Source: Streptomyces sp. SCL15-4
GTDB taxonomy: Bacteria > Actinomycetota > Actinomycetes > Streptomycetales > Streptomycetaceae
Direction of reading: 5' to 3'
NCBI RefSeq assembly: GCF_033366695.1
Contig: NZ_JAOBTQ010000001.1
Span: 124,001-188,000 of the forward strand
DNA: 64,000 nucleotides
The stretch's first letter is position 1. Each line of letters opens with the position of its first letter. Of this stretch, positions 1-9,672 are shown in pieces. Made by a program: the position numbers and the translations under genes. Under the pieces are notes generated by a model. That model ran no database searches, was not told the origin of the DNA, and saw nothing but the letters and a program-made list of their open reading frames with translations.

Positions 1-927
1 GCCACCGGTACGGGCACCTACCGCAAGGGGCGTCAGGTCGAACAAGCCGGGCCCGACTCGCTGCCGTTCGTCGCCGAGGGCGCCAGCTGGCTGGCCGTGC
101 TGCCCGCGCGGGGGCCGGATCACGACCGCGGACTCGTCGAGCGATTGCGGGCCCTGCCGGCGCCGGGCGGCGGAGCGCGCGTCACCGGTCGGCCCGCCCG
201 TGTCCTCGACACCCAGGACGCCGTGCTCGGCACACTGCCTCTCGCGGGCTCCCTGATCGTGGCCAGTGTGCTGTTGCTGCTTTTCCTGTTCACCGGCTCC
301 GTCCTCGTCCCGCTCAAGGCCGTACTGACCGGCGTGGTGAGCCTCGGAGCCTCCTTCGGGGCCATGGTGTTCGTGTTCCAGGACGGCCATCTACGCGGCC
401 TGCTGGGCGATTTCACCGTCACCGGAGAGCTGGAGACATCGGTGCCGGTGCTCATGTTCGCGGTGGCCTTCGCGCTGTCGGTCGACTACGAACTCTTCCT
501 GGTGTCCCGGATCGAGGAGGGCTACCGCCGGCACGGCGACCACCGCGCCGCCGTGCTCGGCGCGGTCGCCTCCACCGGCCGGGTGGTCACCGCCGCGGCG
601 GCCGTGGTCGCGGTCGCCCTGGTGCCGCTGGCCGGTTCCGGCATCACCCTGCTCAAGCTCCTGGGCTGCGGCCTGGCCTTGGCGGTCCTGGTCGACGCGA
701 CCGTGGTGCGCGGCGTCCTGGTACCGGCCCTGATGGTCCTGACCGGAGCGGCCAACTGGTGGGCCCCACGCGGATTGGCGCGTCTGCGAGGGCGGCTGGG
801 CCTGGACGCATGGCACCGGACCGCGGCCCCTGACGCGTCGCTGCCGCCGCAGCCGTCCCCACCCGCGTCCGCACCCGAGCGGGCCGGCACCACCGGGCAG
901 GGGCCTTACGCTCCGCCGACCAGGTGA
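1..927 (+). CDS. MMPL-family transporter, C-terminal part (5' end outside window)
   Basis: The reading frame is open from the first base, so this is the 3' portion (308 codons) of a larger gene. It shows the second half of an RND/MMPL permease: an extracytoplasmic stretch, then hydrophobic segments around LIVASVLLLLFLF, the family motif AVAFALSVDYELFLVSR followed by an acidic/basic loop (IEEGYRRHGD), and three further membrane segments, ending in a Pro-rich tail. MMPL proteins use the proton gradient to move lipids or lipid-like polyketides across the membrane. The stop lies 135 bp before the large synthase in the same direction, so export of that product is a reasonable inference. Function is assigned by family only. 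Confidence 0.9.
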   Translation, partial: ATGTGTYRKGRQVEQAGPDSLPFVAEGASWLAVLPARGPDHDRGLVERLRALPAPGGGARVTGRPARVLDTQDAVLGTLPLAGSLIVASVLLLLFLFTGSVLVPLKAVLTGVVSLGASFGAMVFVFQDGHLRGLLGDFTVTGELETSVPVLMFAVAFALSVDYELFLVSRIEEGYRRHGDHRAAVLGAVASTGRVVTAAAAVVAVALVPLAGSGITLLKLLGCGLALAVLVDATVVRGVLVPALMVLTGAANWWAPRGLARLRGRLGLDAWHRTAAPDASLPPQPSPPASAPERAGTTGQGPYAPPTR

Positions 928-1062
928 TTCGCGCCCTCACTAGCCCCCACCGCGCGTGATCGGCGACGGGAATCGTCGTTGAAGGCAGCGGTACCGAACG
1001 GCCTTGTCGCCCGGGCCGACCCGTCCCCGCACTCGACGCCGCGAAGCGAGGTACACCCGGTC

Positions 1063-4000
1063 ATGACCGATACCGACCGCCGTATGGCGAACGATCCCCT
1101 GGCCGTCATCGGCCTGGGCTGCATGTTCCCCGGCTCGGACGATCTGCGGGGCTTCTGGCGCTCGGTGGTGGCCGGCCGGGACTGCATCGGCGAAGTGCCC
1201 GATGCCTGGTGGGACGCCGAGGAGAACTACGACCCGGACATCTTCGCCCCGGACAAGGTCTACGCGCGGCGCGGCGGCTTCCTCGCCCCGCAGCGGTTCG
1301 ACCCCCTCGCCTCCGGAATGCCACCGCGCAGCGTGGACTCCGTGGGCCTGGTGCAACTGCTGGGACTGCGGGTCGCCCAGGAGGCACTGCGCGACGCCGC
1401 CCGCGGACGCGACCGGTGGCACGACCCCGCCCGCACCGGTGTCGTCCTCGGCGTGTGCGGCGTCAACTCCACCCTCATCCCGCTCGCCGCCCGGCTCTGG
1501 GTCCCCCATGTACGGGAGGTGGCGCTGCGCTGCGGTCTGACCCCGGGTGATGTCGACACTCTCACCACCGCGTTCCTCGAGAGCCTGCCGCAGTGGACCG
1601 AGGACTCCTTTCCCGGCACCCTCGGCAACATCGTCTCCGGCCGTATCGCCAACCGTTTCGACCTGGGCGCGGTCAACCACACCGTGGACGCCGCGTGCGC
1701 CAGTTCCCTGGCCGCCGTGCGCGCCGCCGCCGACGAACTCCTCGCACGCCGCGCCGATGTGATGATCACCGGCGGCGCCGACGCCGACAACAGCCTGCTG
1801 ACCTTCATGTGCTTCAGCAAGACTCCGGCGCTGTCCCCGAGCGGCCGGGTGCGCCCGTTCGACGCCGACGGTGACGGCACCCTGCTGGGTGAGGGCCTGG
1901 GCATGCTGGTCCTCAAGCGGCTCGCCGACGCCGAACGCGACGGCGACCGGATCTACGCCGTACTGCGGGGCCTGGGCAGTTCCAGCGACGGACGCGCCAA
2001 GAGCATCTACGCGCCCTGCGGCCAGGGCCAGTTGCGGGCCCTGCACGCCGCCTACGAGGACGCCGGCTGCCCGCCGCACAGCGTCGGCCTCATCGAGGCC
2101 CACGGGACCGGAACCCCGGTCGGGGACGCCGTCGAGATCGAGGCGCTCGACACCCTCATGTCCTCCGGCGCCCGCCCCGCCAGCGTCGCCCTCGGCAGCG
2201 TCAAGTCCCAGATGGGACACACCAAGGCGGCGGCCGGCGCGGCCGGCCTCATCAAGGCGGCGCTCGCCCTGCACCACAAGGTGCTGCCCCCCACCATCGG
2301 GGTCACCACCCCCACGGCCGCCCTGACCCGCGCGGACACCCCGCTGTACCTCAGCACCCGTGCCCGGCCCTGGATCCGTGACCCCGGCCGGCCCGCCCGA
2401 CGTGCCGGTGTCTCCGCGTTCGGCTTCGGCGGCATCAACTACCACGCCGTGCTGGAGGAGCACCTCCCCGACGGAGCCCCGCGGCCTGCCCCGGCCGCCC
2501 ACGAACTGCCCGTCGCCCACCTGTGGCACGCACCCACCCCCGGGCAGCTGCTCGCCGACCTGATGTCCGGCCGACCGGCGAGCCAGGAACCCGCACCCGC
2601 CGGGCACGCCCGTGCCGGCTTCGTCTGCCCCACCGAGGACCGCTACGGCGACCTGCTCGACGCCACGGTACGACACCTGCGCGCCGTGCCCGAGCAGGAC
2701 GAGTGGGAGCACCCGGAGGGCATCTGGTACCGGCGCCGCGCGCTGCCCGACACCACGCGCGTCGCCGCCCTGTTCGCCGGGCAGGGCAGCCAGTACGTCG
2801 GCATGGGCGCCGCCGCCGCCCTCGCCGTTCCCCCGGTGCGCCGCGCCTTCGACGACGCCAACGCCGTGTGCGCCGCCGACGACACCCTGGCGGACGCCGT
2901 CTTCCCACCGCCCACCGCCGAACGCGAACGCGCCGCCGGGAACCGCCTGTGCCGCCCCGACCACGCACAACTGGCCGTGGGTGCCCTGTCGCTGGGCCAG
3001 TGGGACTACCTGAACGAGCTGGGCTTCACCCCGCACGCCGTCCTCGGTCACAGCTTCGGCGAGGTCACCGCCCTGCATACCGCGGGTGTCCTGGACCGCG
3101 CCGGATTCCTTGCCGTCGCCCATGCGCGCGGCACCGCCCTGGCCGCGATCGCGGGCAAAGACACCGACGCCGGTGCCATGGCCGCCGTCCACGCTTGCCC
3201 GCAGCGCGTACGGGACCTGCTCGACGGCCACCCGGACGTGCGGATCGCCAACGCCAACGCACCCGACGAGCAGGTGGTGGCCGGTCCCACTCCCGCCGTC
3301 GAGGCGTTCCTGGACTCCTGCCGGACCGCCGGCGTCGGGGCGCTGCGCCTGCCGGTGGCCGCCGCCTTTCACACCCCGCTCGTCGCCCGGGCCCGGGCGC
3401 CCTTCGCCGACGCCTGCGCCGCGGTTCCGTTCGCCGCTCCCACCGTCACCGTCCGCGCCGGGGCGGACGGGGCGCGGTACGGCGAGAACGGCGACGCCGA
3501 TCGCGCGACCCTGGTGGACCAGCTCACCGCGCCCGTCGACTTCGCGGCCCGCCTGCGCGAGCTGCATGACGACGGTGTCACGGTGTTCGTGGAGTTCGGG
3601 CCCCGGCGCATCCTCGCCGGACTGGTCCGGCGCACCCTGGCCGGGCAGCCCGTCCGGATCGTCTCCTGCGACGCGGCCGACCGCACCGGCGACTCGGCGG
3701 CCGCCCTGAAGTCCGCGGCCCTGAGCCTGGCCGTGTTCGGTCTGCCCCTGGCCGGGATCAACCGCTACGACGCGCCGCCGCCCCCGGCCCCCGACGCCGA
3801 GTCCACGGTCGCCCGTACCCTGCACGGCCCCAACTTCGCCTTCCAGGCCACCCGCCAGGCCGGCCTCGAGGGCCTGCCGGGCCGGGCAGCCGCGGCCCCC
3901 TCACCGGTCGCGCCGCCGGCCCCGCCCGCGCTTCCAGCCGCGCCCGCCGATCCGCCGTCGCCATCCCTCACGCCGGCGCCGGGCACGCATGCCGCGCTCG

Positions 4001-7000
4001 CCGAGGCGGCGGCCTCACACCTCAACGCCCATGTGCGCTTCCTCGACGGCCAGTTGCACACCGCGCGGGAACTCACCCGGCTGCTGGACACCGCGGTCCG
4101 CGGCGGCGGCGAGACGGCACCCCTCGTCGAAGCCGTCCAGGCCCTCTCCCGGCACGGCCTGGCCGTCGGGGAGGCGCACACCCGGGCGGGTGAGGTGGTC
4201 ACCGCCCTGCTCACCCCGGCCGCCGGCGCCCCGCCCACCGCGCTGCCGCCGACCGCCGCCGGCCCCGGCGTCCCGGCTGCCGCACCAGGCACCACCGCAC
4301 CGGAGGAGCCCCAGGTCTGCCCCACACCCGGTGAACCCACGGCCTCCGCCGCCCCCATCCCGGCGGGCCGCAAACCCGCCGACGGCGGCTCCGGCGACCG
4401 CTGGGCGGCCGTACGCTCCCCGCGCGACGGCACCGGACCGATGGGCCCGGCCGCCACCGGCGCCCCCTCGGACCTGGACGAACTCAGCCCGGCCGAGGTC
4501 GAGCGGACCTTTTTGGACATCATCGCCGAACACACCGGCTACGACGCACACCAACTCGAACCGGACCTCTACATCCAGGAGGACCTGGGCATCGGCTCGC
4601 TCAAGCAGGTCGAGATCGCCTCCGCCGTCTGGCAGCGGTACCCCGTCATCAGCCGGGAGCAGCTGTTCGAGTTCAGCTCGGCGCGCACGGTCGGCGAGAT
4701 GAGTGACAAGTTCCGGTCGGTCCTGGCCGCCAGGGGAGCCAGCGACCTCACCTGGGGCCTCATGCCGGAAAGCGGCGGTCCGCCCCCGGCCGCGCGCACC
4801 TATGTCACCCTGCGCCCCCTGCCCGCACCCGACACGTGCGACACCCTGTTCCCCGACGCCCCCCGCGCCCTGCTCGTCGACGACGGCAGCGCCCTCGCCA
4901 CGACGCTCGGCAACGCGCTGCACCTCCGCGGATGGCGGGTACACCGCCTGGGCCTGCCCGGCACCACCGCCTCGGGCGGCGGGCGCACCCTGGCCGACTG
5001 GGGCGAGACGGCCCTGACCGCCGGACTGCGTGCCGTCAGCCACCCGGACGGCCCGCCGCACCTGGTACTGCAACCTGTCGGCCGGGACACGGACACCACC
5101 GCGGAAATCGTCATCGCGCGGCTCCAGCACAGCGTCCTGCTCGCCAAACACGTCTGCCCGGCGCTGAACGACACCGTCCGCACCGGCAGCCGGGCCGCGT
5201 TCCTCACCGTCACCCGGCTCGACGGCGCCCTGGGACACCGCGGCTCGGGCGGAGACGCCATCGCCGCCCTCGCCGGGGGCCTGGCGGGGCTGGTCAAGAC
5301 CGTGGCGCTGGAAGCGCCCGCGCTGTTCTGCCGCGCCGTCGACCTCGACCCCGCGCTCACCGACGAGGAGGCGACCGCCTCCTTCCTCGCGGAACTCACC
5401 GACACCGCCACCGACGTACGCGAGAGCGGCCACGACCGGGTCGGACGCCGCACCACGGCACTCTCCGCCGAACCGGACGCGAGCATCCTGCCCCAGGACC
5501 CCGCCACCCCCGGCCTGACCGAAAACGACGTCCTGCTGGTGTCCGGCGGCGCCTCCGGGATCACCGCCTGGTGCGTACGGGCCCTCGCCCGGGCCCACCG
5601 CTGCGGCTTCGTCCTCCTGGGCCGTACGGACCCGCCGCCCCCGGCGGACGCCCCCGACGGCGCCGGCACTCCGGGCGACCGCGGCCCGCGTACGCAACAG
5701 ATCGCGGAACTCCTCACGGAGCTGCGCGCCGACGGAATCAGCGTCGACTACGTCGGCGCCGACCTCCTCGACGCCGATGCCGTCGGCCGGGCCCTGGCCC
5801 CGCACCTGCCCCGCATCACCGGACTCGTCCACGGAGCGGGTGTCCTGGGCGACAAACCGCTGAGTGACAAGACCCCGGAGGCCGTGACCCGTGTCGTGGG
5901 CACCAAAGTCACCGGCCTGCACCACCTCATGGGAGTGCTCGACCAGAACCGGCTACGCCATCTGATGGTCTTCTCCTCGATCGCCGGCTACTGGGGCAAC
6001 GTCCGCCAGTCCGACTACGCGCTGGCCAATGAGTCCCTGGTCCGCTACGCCTGCGCCGTCAAGGCCGCCCGGTCCGCCACCCGGGTCACCACCCTGGTCT
6101 GGGGCCCCTGGGAGGGCGGGATGGCCGCCCCCATGGCCGACCTGTTCCGCGGCCAAGGGCTACCCGTCCTCACCCGCGAGGAGGGATGCGGCCATCTCCT
6201 CGACCTCACCCGGCAGGCTTCCGGCGTGGACACCGTGGCCGTGATCGGCCCCACCACCGCCCCCGTCCGGCGCACCGACCGCCTGCCCGGCACCGTCCGT
6301 GCCACCCGGTCCCTGCGCGGCCTGCACCACGAACCCGTCCTGCGCGACCACAGCTTCGGCGGCTTCCCGCTGCTGCCGCTGACGGCCGCCGTCGGCTGGG
6401 GCCTCAACGTCCTGGAACGCTCCCTGGGCGGGCAGACCCGGGTCCGCGCCTGCCACGACTTCCGCGTGCGCCGAGGCCTCTACTTCGACGGCAGCCAGCC
6501 CGGCCTCGCCACCGCCGTCGCCGTCCGGCGGGAGGACGGCACCGGCGCCCGCCTCACCATCGAAGCAGCCCACGGCTCGCCGTACCCCTGCTATGAGGCC
6601 GATTACCTCTGGGGCCCCGAGCCCCCGGCACCACCGGGCCGCCTCGCAATGCCCAGGGGCCGCCTCGACGGGCCCCTCCACTCCGCCTACGAGGAAGGCT
6701 TCTTCTTCCACGGCCCCGCCCTCACCGGCCTGCGCGACGTGCTGGCCGACACTCCCGAGCGACTCGTCCTCGGCGCCCGCATGCCCGACCCCGTACTGGC
6801 CGCCGGCGCCTTCGCCACCCCGTTGTTCAGTCCGGGACTGAGCGACCTGCTCCTGCAAGCCGCGGCACTGCTGGTGCGCTCCCATCACCACCGGGCCTGC
6901 CCCCCGATCAGTGTCCGCGCGGTCGAACTGTTCGCCCCGCTGCCCGACAACGCTCCCTTCCTCGTCGTCGCCGAACTGGAGAGCACCACCCCCGTGGGCG

Positions 7001-7329
7001 CCCACTGCACCGTGACAGCGTGCACACCCCACGGCGACGTCCTTCAGCGCTGGAGCGGAGTGGCTCTCGTCAACCTCACCCCCGACGAGCTGCTGTCCCG
7101 CCTGGGAGAAACCGCGGCACCACCGGCTCCGGCCGACAGCGGCGCGATGCCCCGGTCCTCACGGACCCTCTCCACGGGCTCTTCGGCATCCGGGCCGGCC
7201 GACGGCCAAGCCCCCGCGACAGGGCCCTCGGCCGCCGACCCGTCCGGGCCTCGGGTTTCGGCGCCCACGGCCCCAACACCTACGGTCCCCGATGGAGCTC
7301 GCACCCCGGAAGGCGCCCGCTGTGTCTGA
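1063..7329 (+). CDS. Iterative type I polyketide / PUFA-like synthase, KS-AT-ACP-KR-DH
   Basis: A 2088-residue synthase. The ATG at 1063 is chosen over an upstream in-frame TTG at 979 because homology to KS proteins starts right after it. Domains in order: ketosynthase (about 10-440; DAACASS with Cys212, EAHGTGTPVGD with His347, MGHTKAAAG with His386), acyltransferase (about 565-870; FAGQGSQYVGMG, GHSFGEV with Ser664), a long Ala/Pro linker, one acyl carrier protein (about 1140-1220; DLGIGSL, phosphopantetheine Ser1179), ketoreductase (about 1480-1740; VSGGASGI, Ser1639, Tyr1652) and a hot-dog dehydratase (about 1750-2010; His1763 in LRDHSFGGFPLLPL). The order matches PfaA-type lipid synthases and enediyne synthases, but there is a single ACP and no C-terminal phosphopantetheinyl transferase. 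It is followed by coupled genes including an enoyl reductase. A polyunsaturated or reduced lipid/polyketide chain is the inferred product. Confidence 0.9.
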   Translation: MTDTDRRMANDPLAVIGLGCMFPGSDDLRGFWRSVVAGRDCIGEVPDAWWDAEENYDPDIFAPDKVYARRGGFLAPQRFDPLASGMPPRSVDSVGLVQLLGLRVAQEALRDAARGRDRWHDPARTGVVLGVCGVNSTLIPLAARLWVPHVREVALRCGLTPGDVDTLTTAFLESLPQWTEDSFPGTLGNIVSGRIANRFDLGAVNHTVDAACASSLAAVRAAADELLARRADVMITGGADADNSLLTFMCFSKTPALSPSGRVRPFDADGDGTLLGEGLGMLVLKRLADAERDGDRIYAVLRGLGSSSDGRAKSIYAPCGQGQLRALHAAYEDAGCPPHSVGLIEAHGTGTPVGDAVEIEALDTLMSSGARPASVALGSVKSQMGHTKAAAGAAGLIKAALALHHKVLPPTIGVTTPTAALTRADTPLYLSTRARPWIRDPGRPARRAGVSAFGFGGINYHAVLEEHLPDGAPRPAPAAHELPVAHLWHAPTPGQLLADLMSGRPASQEPAPAGHARAGFVCPTEDRYGDLLDATVRHLRAVPEQDEWEHPEGIWYRRRALPDTTRVAALFAGQGSQYVGMGAAAALAVPPVRRAFDDANAVCAADDTLADAVFPPPTAERERAAGNRLCRPDHAQLAVGALSLGQWDYLNELGFTPHAVLGHSFGEVTALHTAGVLDRAGFLAVAHARGTALAAIAGKDTDAGAMAAVHACPQRVRDLLDGHPDVRIANANAPDEQVVAGPTPAVEAFLDSCRTAGVGALRLPVAAAFHTPLVARARAPFADACAAVPFAAPTVTVRAGADGARYGENGDADRATLVDQLTAPVDFAARLRELHDDGVTVFVEFGPRRILAGLVRRTLAGQPVRIVSCDAADRTGDSAAALKSAALSLAVFGLPLAGINRYDAPPPPAPDAESTVARTLHGPNFAFQATRQAGLEGLPGRAAAAPSPVAPPAPPALPAAPADPPSPSLTPAPGTHAALAEAAASHLNAHVRFLDGQLHTARELTRLLDTAVRGGGETAPLVEAVQALSRHGLAVGEAHTRAGEVVTALLTPAAGAPPTALPPTAAGPGVPAAAPGTTAPEEPQVCPTPGEPTASAAPIPAGRKPADGGSGDRWAAVRSPRDGTGPMGPAATGAPSDLDELSPAEVERTFLDIIAEHTGYDAHQLEPDLYIQEDLGIGSLKQVEIASAVWQRYPVISREQLFEFSSARTVGEMSDKFRSVLAARGASDLTWGLMPESGGPPPAARTYVTLRPLPAPDTCDTLFPDAPRALLVDDGSALATTLGNALHLRGWRVHRLGLPGTTASGGGRTLADWGETALTAGLRAVSHPDGPPHLVLQPVGRDTDTTAEIVIARLQHSVLLAKHVCPALNDTVRTGSRAAFLTVTRLDGALGHRGSGGDAIAALAGGLAGLVKTVALEAPALFCRAVDLDPALTDEEATASFLAELTDTATDVRESGHDRVGRRTTALSAEPDASILPQDPATPGLTENDVLLVSGGASGITAWCVRALARAHRCGFVLLGRTDPPPPADAPDGAGTPGDRGPRTQQIAELLTELRADGISVDYVGADLLDADAVGRALAPHLPRITGLVHGAGVLGDKPLSDKTPEAVTRVVGTKVTGLHHLMGVLDQNRLRHLMVFSSIAGYWGNVRQSDYALANESLVRYACAVKAARSATRVTTLVWGPWEGGMAAPMADLFRGQGLPVLTREEGCGHLLDLTRQASGVDTVAVIGPTTAPVRRTDRLPGTVRATRSLRGLHHEPVLRDHSFGGFPLLPLTAAVGWGLNVLERSLGGQTRVRACHDFRVRRGLYFDGSQPGLATAVAVRREDGTGARLTIEAAHGSPYPCYEADYLWGPEPPAPPGRLAMPRGRLDGPLHSAYEEGFFFHGPALTGLRDVLADTPERLVLGARMPDPVLAAGAFATPLFSPGLSDLLLQAAALLVRSHHHRACPPISVRAVELFAPLPDNAPFLVVAELESTTPVGAHCTVTACTPHGDVLQRWSGVALVNLTPDELLSRLGETAAPPAPADSGAMPRSSRTLSTGSSASGPADGQAPATGPSAADPSGPRVSAPTAPTPTVPDGARTPEGARCV

Positions 7330-7594
7330 GCTGGATTTCGACGGCACGCCACTGCACACCCTGATCGCCTGCGCTCCCGCACCGGCGACCGCTGTGGGCG
7401 CCCCACCCACTGCGCGCGCAGCGCCATATCACGCCGCCGCACAGCCCCCGACGCCGGCGCCGCACACACACGCCCTCCTGCTCGCCGAGCGGATCCAGCA
7501 GGCGCACGCCGCCGTGCTGGCCGCCCATGACGCCATCGCCCGCCACCAGCTACTGCTGGCGGAAGAATCCGCCGGCACCAGACTCGACCGGTGA
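7322..7594 (+). CDS. Small protein between synthase and enoyl reductase
   Basis: A 90-residue protein starting at GTG 7322, inside the last codons of the synthase gene (overlap 8 bp), with GGAAGG eight bases upstream. Its stop shares GTGA with the start of the following reductase gene, so the three genes are translationally coupled. The N-terminal half is Ala/Pro-rich; the C-terminal half (about residues 50-85) is a likely amphipathic helix containing AERIQQAHAAVLAAHDAIAR. Similar Ala-rich helical segments occur as linkers in PUFA synthase subunits, which suggests a docking or scaffold role, but no catalytic motif is visible and I do not recognise a named family. Confidence 0.7.
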   Translation: MSELDFDGTPLHTLIACAPAPATAVGAPPTARAAPYHAAAQPPTPAPHTHALLLAERIQQAHAAVLAAHDAIARHQLLLAEESAGTRLDR

Positions 7595-9186
7595 CCGCGC
7601 CACAGAGCCCAGCCGAGGTACGGGCCGTCCTGGAGGCCCTGCACCGGCCTTGCTACGTCACCGGCCCCCTGGACGACATCCGGCTGACCCACGAGGGGCC
7701 CACCGCGGCACGACCCCTGCTCGCCTGCGCGCCGCCGCTGCCCGCCGAACGCCTCGGCGCCCCCGGCTTCCGCGCCCACCACGGCGTCACCGCCGCCTAC
7801 CTGGCCGGGGCCATGGCCGTGGGCATCGCGTCCGTCGACCTCGTGTGCGCCCTGTCCCGCGCCGGCTACCTCGCCTCCTTCGGCGCCGCGGGCCTGACCT
7901 CCGACCGGCTCGACGACGCCCTGGCCGCACTGCGGCGGTACCTGGGCGACGGGCCGTACGCCTGCAACCTCATCCACAGCCCCACCGCGCCCCGGCTGGA
8001 GCGGCACTGCGTCGACCTCTGCCTGCGCCACGGCGTGCGCTGCGTGGAGGCATCCGCCTTCGTCCAGCTCACACCGGACCTTCTGCGCTACCGGCTCAGC
8101 GGCCTGCGCCAGGACCGGGAAGGGGCGGTGCTCTCCGCTCACCGCCTGATCGCCAAGGTGTCCCGCCCGGAGACCGCCCGGCTCTTCCTGCGCCCCGCGC
8201 CCGCCGCGATGGTGGCCGAGCTGCTCCGGGCCGGGCACATCGACGCCGAACAGGCCGCTCTGGCGGACCGGGTGCCCGTCGCCGACGACATCACCGTGGA
8301 AGCCGACTCCGGCGGTCATACCGACCGCAGACCGCTCACGGTGATCCTGCCCCTGATCGCGGCGCTGCGGGACGACCTCGCGATGCCGGGCCGCCCGCCG
8401 GTACGGATCGGAGCCGCCGGCGGCCTCGGCACCCCGTACGCGGTCGCCGCGGCCTTCGCGGCGGGCGCGGACTACGTGGTGACCGGCTCGGTCAACCAAG
8501 CCTGCGTGGAAGCAGGCACCTCCGCCGAGGTCAAGCTGCTGCTGGCCGAAGCCGGACCCACCGACGTGGCCATGGCCCCGGCCGCGGACCTGTTCGAGCA
8601 AGGCGGCACGGTCCAGGTCCTCACCCGCGGCACCCGCTTCGCCCAGCACGCCGGGTACCTCCACCGCCTCTACCGCGACCACGACGGCCTCGACGCCCTG
8701 CCCGCCCACCACGTGCGCCGCCTCGAAAGAAGCGTCCTGGGCCGACCGGTCAACGAGGTGTGGGAGGAGACCGCCGCGTATCTGCGCGCCCGGGCCCCGC
8801 AAGAACTCGGCCGCGCGGAGGGGGACACCAAACACCGGATGGCGCTCGTGTTCCGCTGGTACCTGGCCACGGCCTCGCGCCGGGCCGTACGGGGCGAGAC
8901 GGAACACACCGCACACTGGCAGATCTGGTGCGGCCCCGCCATGGGCGCCTTCAACGCCTGGACCGCCGGCACCCCACTGAGCCGCCCGGAGCACCGCCAC
9001 GCCGCCACGGTCGCGACCAGCCTGCTGCACGGCGCGGCCTTCCTCACCCGCGTCCACACCCTGCGCGTGAACGGCGTCACCCTGCCCGCCGAGGCGACCC
9101 GCTGCCGCCCCCTGTACGTGCCGCCCCCGCACACCCGGCTTCCGGCACCAGCCGTTCCTGCCGCCTCGCGATCCCCCCGGACATGA
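7591..9186 (+). CDS. PfaD-type trans-acting enoyl reductase
   Basis: A 531-residue FMN-dependent TIM-barrel protein of the PfaD / nitronate monooxygenase-like family that reduces enoyl intermediates in trans on PUFA and trans-AT synthases. Visible family features are the N-terminal GFRAHHGVTAAYLAGAM, the phosphate-binding stretch IGAAGGLGTPYAVAAAFAAG followed by ADYVVTGSVNQA, and the C-terminal helical part with FRWYLATASRRA. The start overlaps the stop of the small upstream gene (GTGA). Its position immediately after the synthase indicates that it supplies the enoyl reduction step missing from that protein. It is the last gene of the operon; the next 480 bp hold only a transposase relic. Confidence 0.88.
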   Translation: MTAPQSPAEVRAVLEALHRPCYVTGPLDDIRLTHEGPTAARPLLACAPPLPAERLGAPGFRAHHGVTAAYLAGAMAVGIASVDLVCALSRAGYLASFGAAGLTSDRLDDALAALRRYLGDGPYACNLIHSPTAPRLERHCVDLCLRHGVRCVEASAFVQLTPDLLRYRLSGLRQDREGAVLSAHRLIAKVSRPETARLFLRPAPAAMVAELLRAGHIDAEQAALADRVPVADDITVEADSGGHTDRRPLTVILPLIAALRDDLAMPGRPPVRIGAAGGLGTPYAVAAAFAAGADYVVTGSVNQACVEAGTSAEVKLLLAEAGPTDVAMAPAADLFEQGGTVQVLTRGTRFAQHAGYLHRLYRDHDGLDALPAHHVRRLERSVLGRPVNEVWEETAAYLRARAPQELGRAEGDTKHRMALVFRWYLATASRRAVRGETEHTAHWQIWCGPAMGAFNAWTAGTPLSRPEHRHAATVATSLLHGAAFLTRVHTLRVNGVTLPAEATRCRPLYVPPPHTRLPAPAVPAASRSPRT

Positions 9187-9399
9187 CCGACCCCGCGACG
9201 ACCGGGCCAGCCCGCGCCCCCGCACCGCCGACCTGATCCCGAACACGCCCCGACCCGAGGGAGTCGACAACTGGGTACCACTCCACCGTGATCCACGGCT
9301 TGACGACCTCTGAAGATGGAGCCCGGCTCGCCGTCGGCACGAGGCCCGCCGGGAGGGGCAGGGGCTCTGGTACCACGCGGGTCCGATCGCCGGGCCGCG

Positions 9400-9660
9400 G
9401 CCTGCGGAACGGTCAGGCCAGTACTGCAACGGTGCTTGTGCCGCCCGCCTGTTCACCCGACCTCAACCCGGTCGAGTGGGGGCGGGCACAACGTGGCAGC
9501 GCTACGCGAGGGTGAACTCATCAGGAGCGCGGATCGCGTGTACTCGGTCCACGCGATCCGCTCCCACCTACTGGGAACGCCATATCCGCGGTCATTCCTC
9601 AGCCGATGGGCCCCGGCGAGAGCAGTCGGCCGGCTCGCAGGGCCGGGCTGGACTTCGCCA
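9400..9660 (+). pseudogene. IS630-type transposase relic
   Basis: The translation around 9438-9485 reads PPACSPDLNPVEW, the hallmark of the C-terminal DDE region of IS630/Tc1-type transposases. The frame is lost directly afterwards and no intact transposase surrounds it. It fills the gap between the synthase operon and the EF-hand gene, where I see no other gene. Confidence 0.6.
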
Positions 9661-9672
9661 TGCCGTTGAGCA

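Noticed and set aside
940..3825. A 961-codon open frame antisense to the synthase gene
   Set aside because: Arg/Gly/Val-rich composition without domains; it mirrors the strong codon bias of the real synthase on the other strand.
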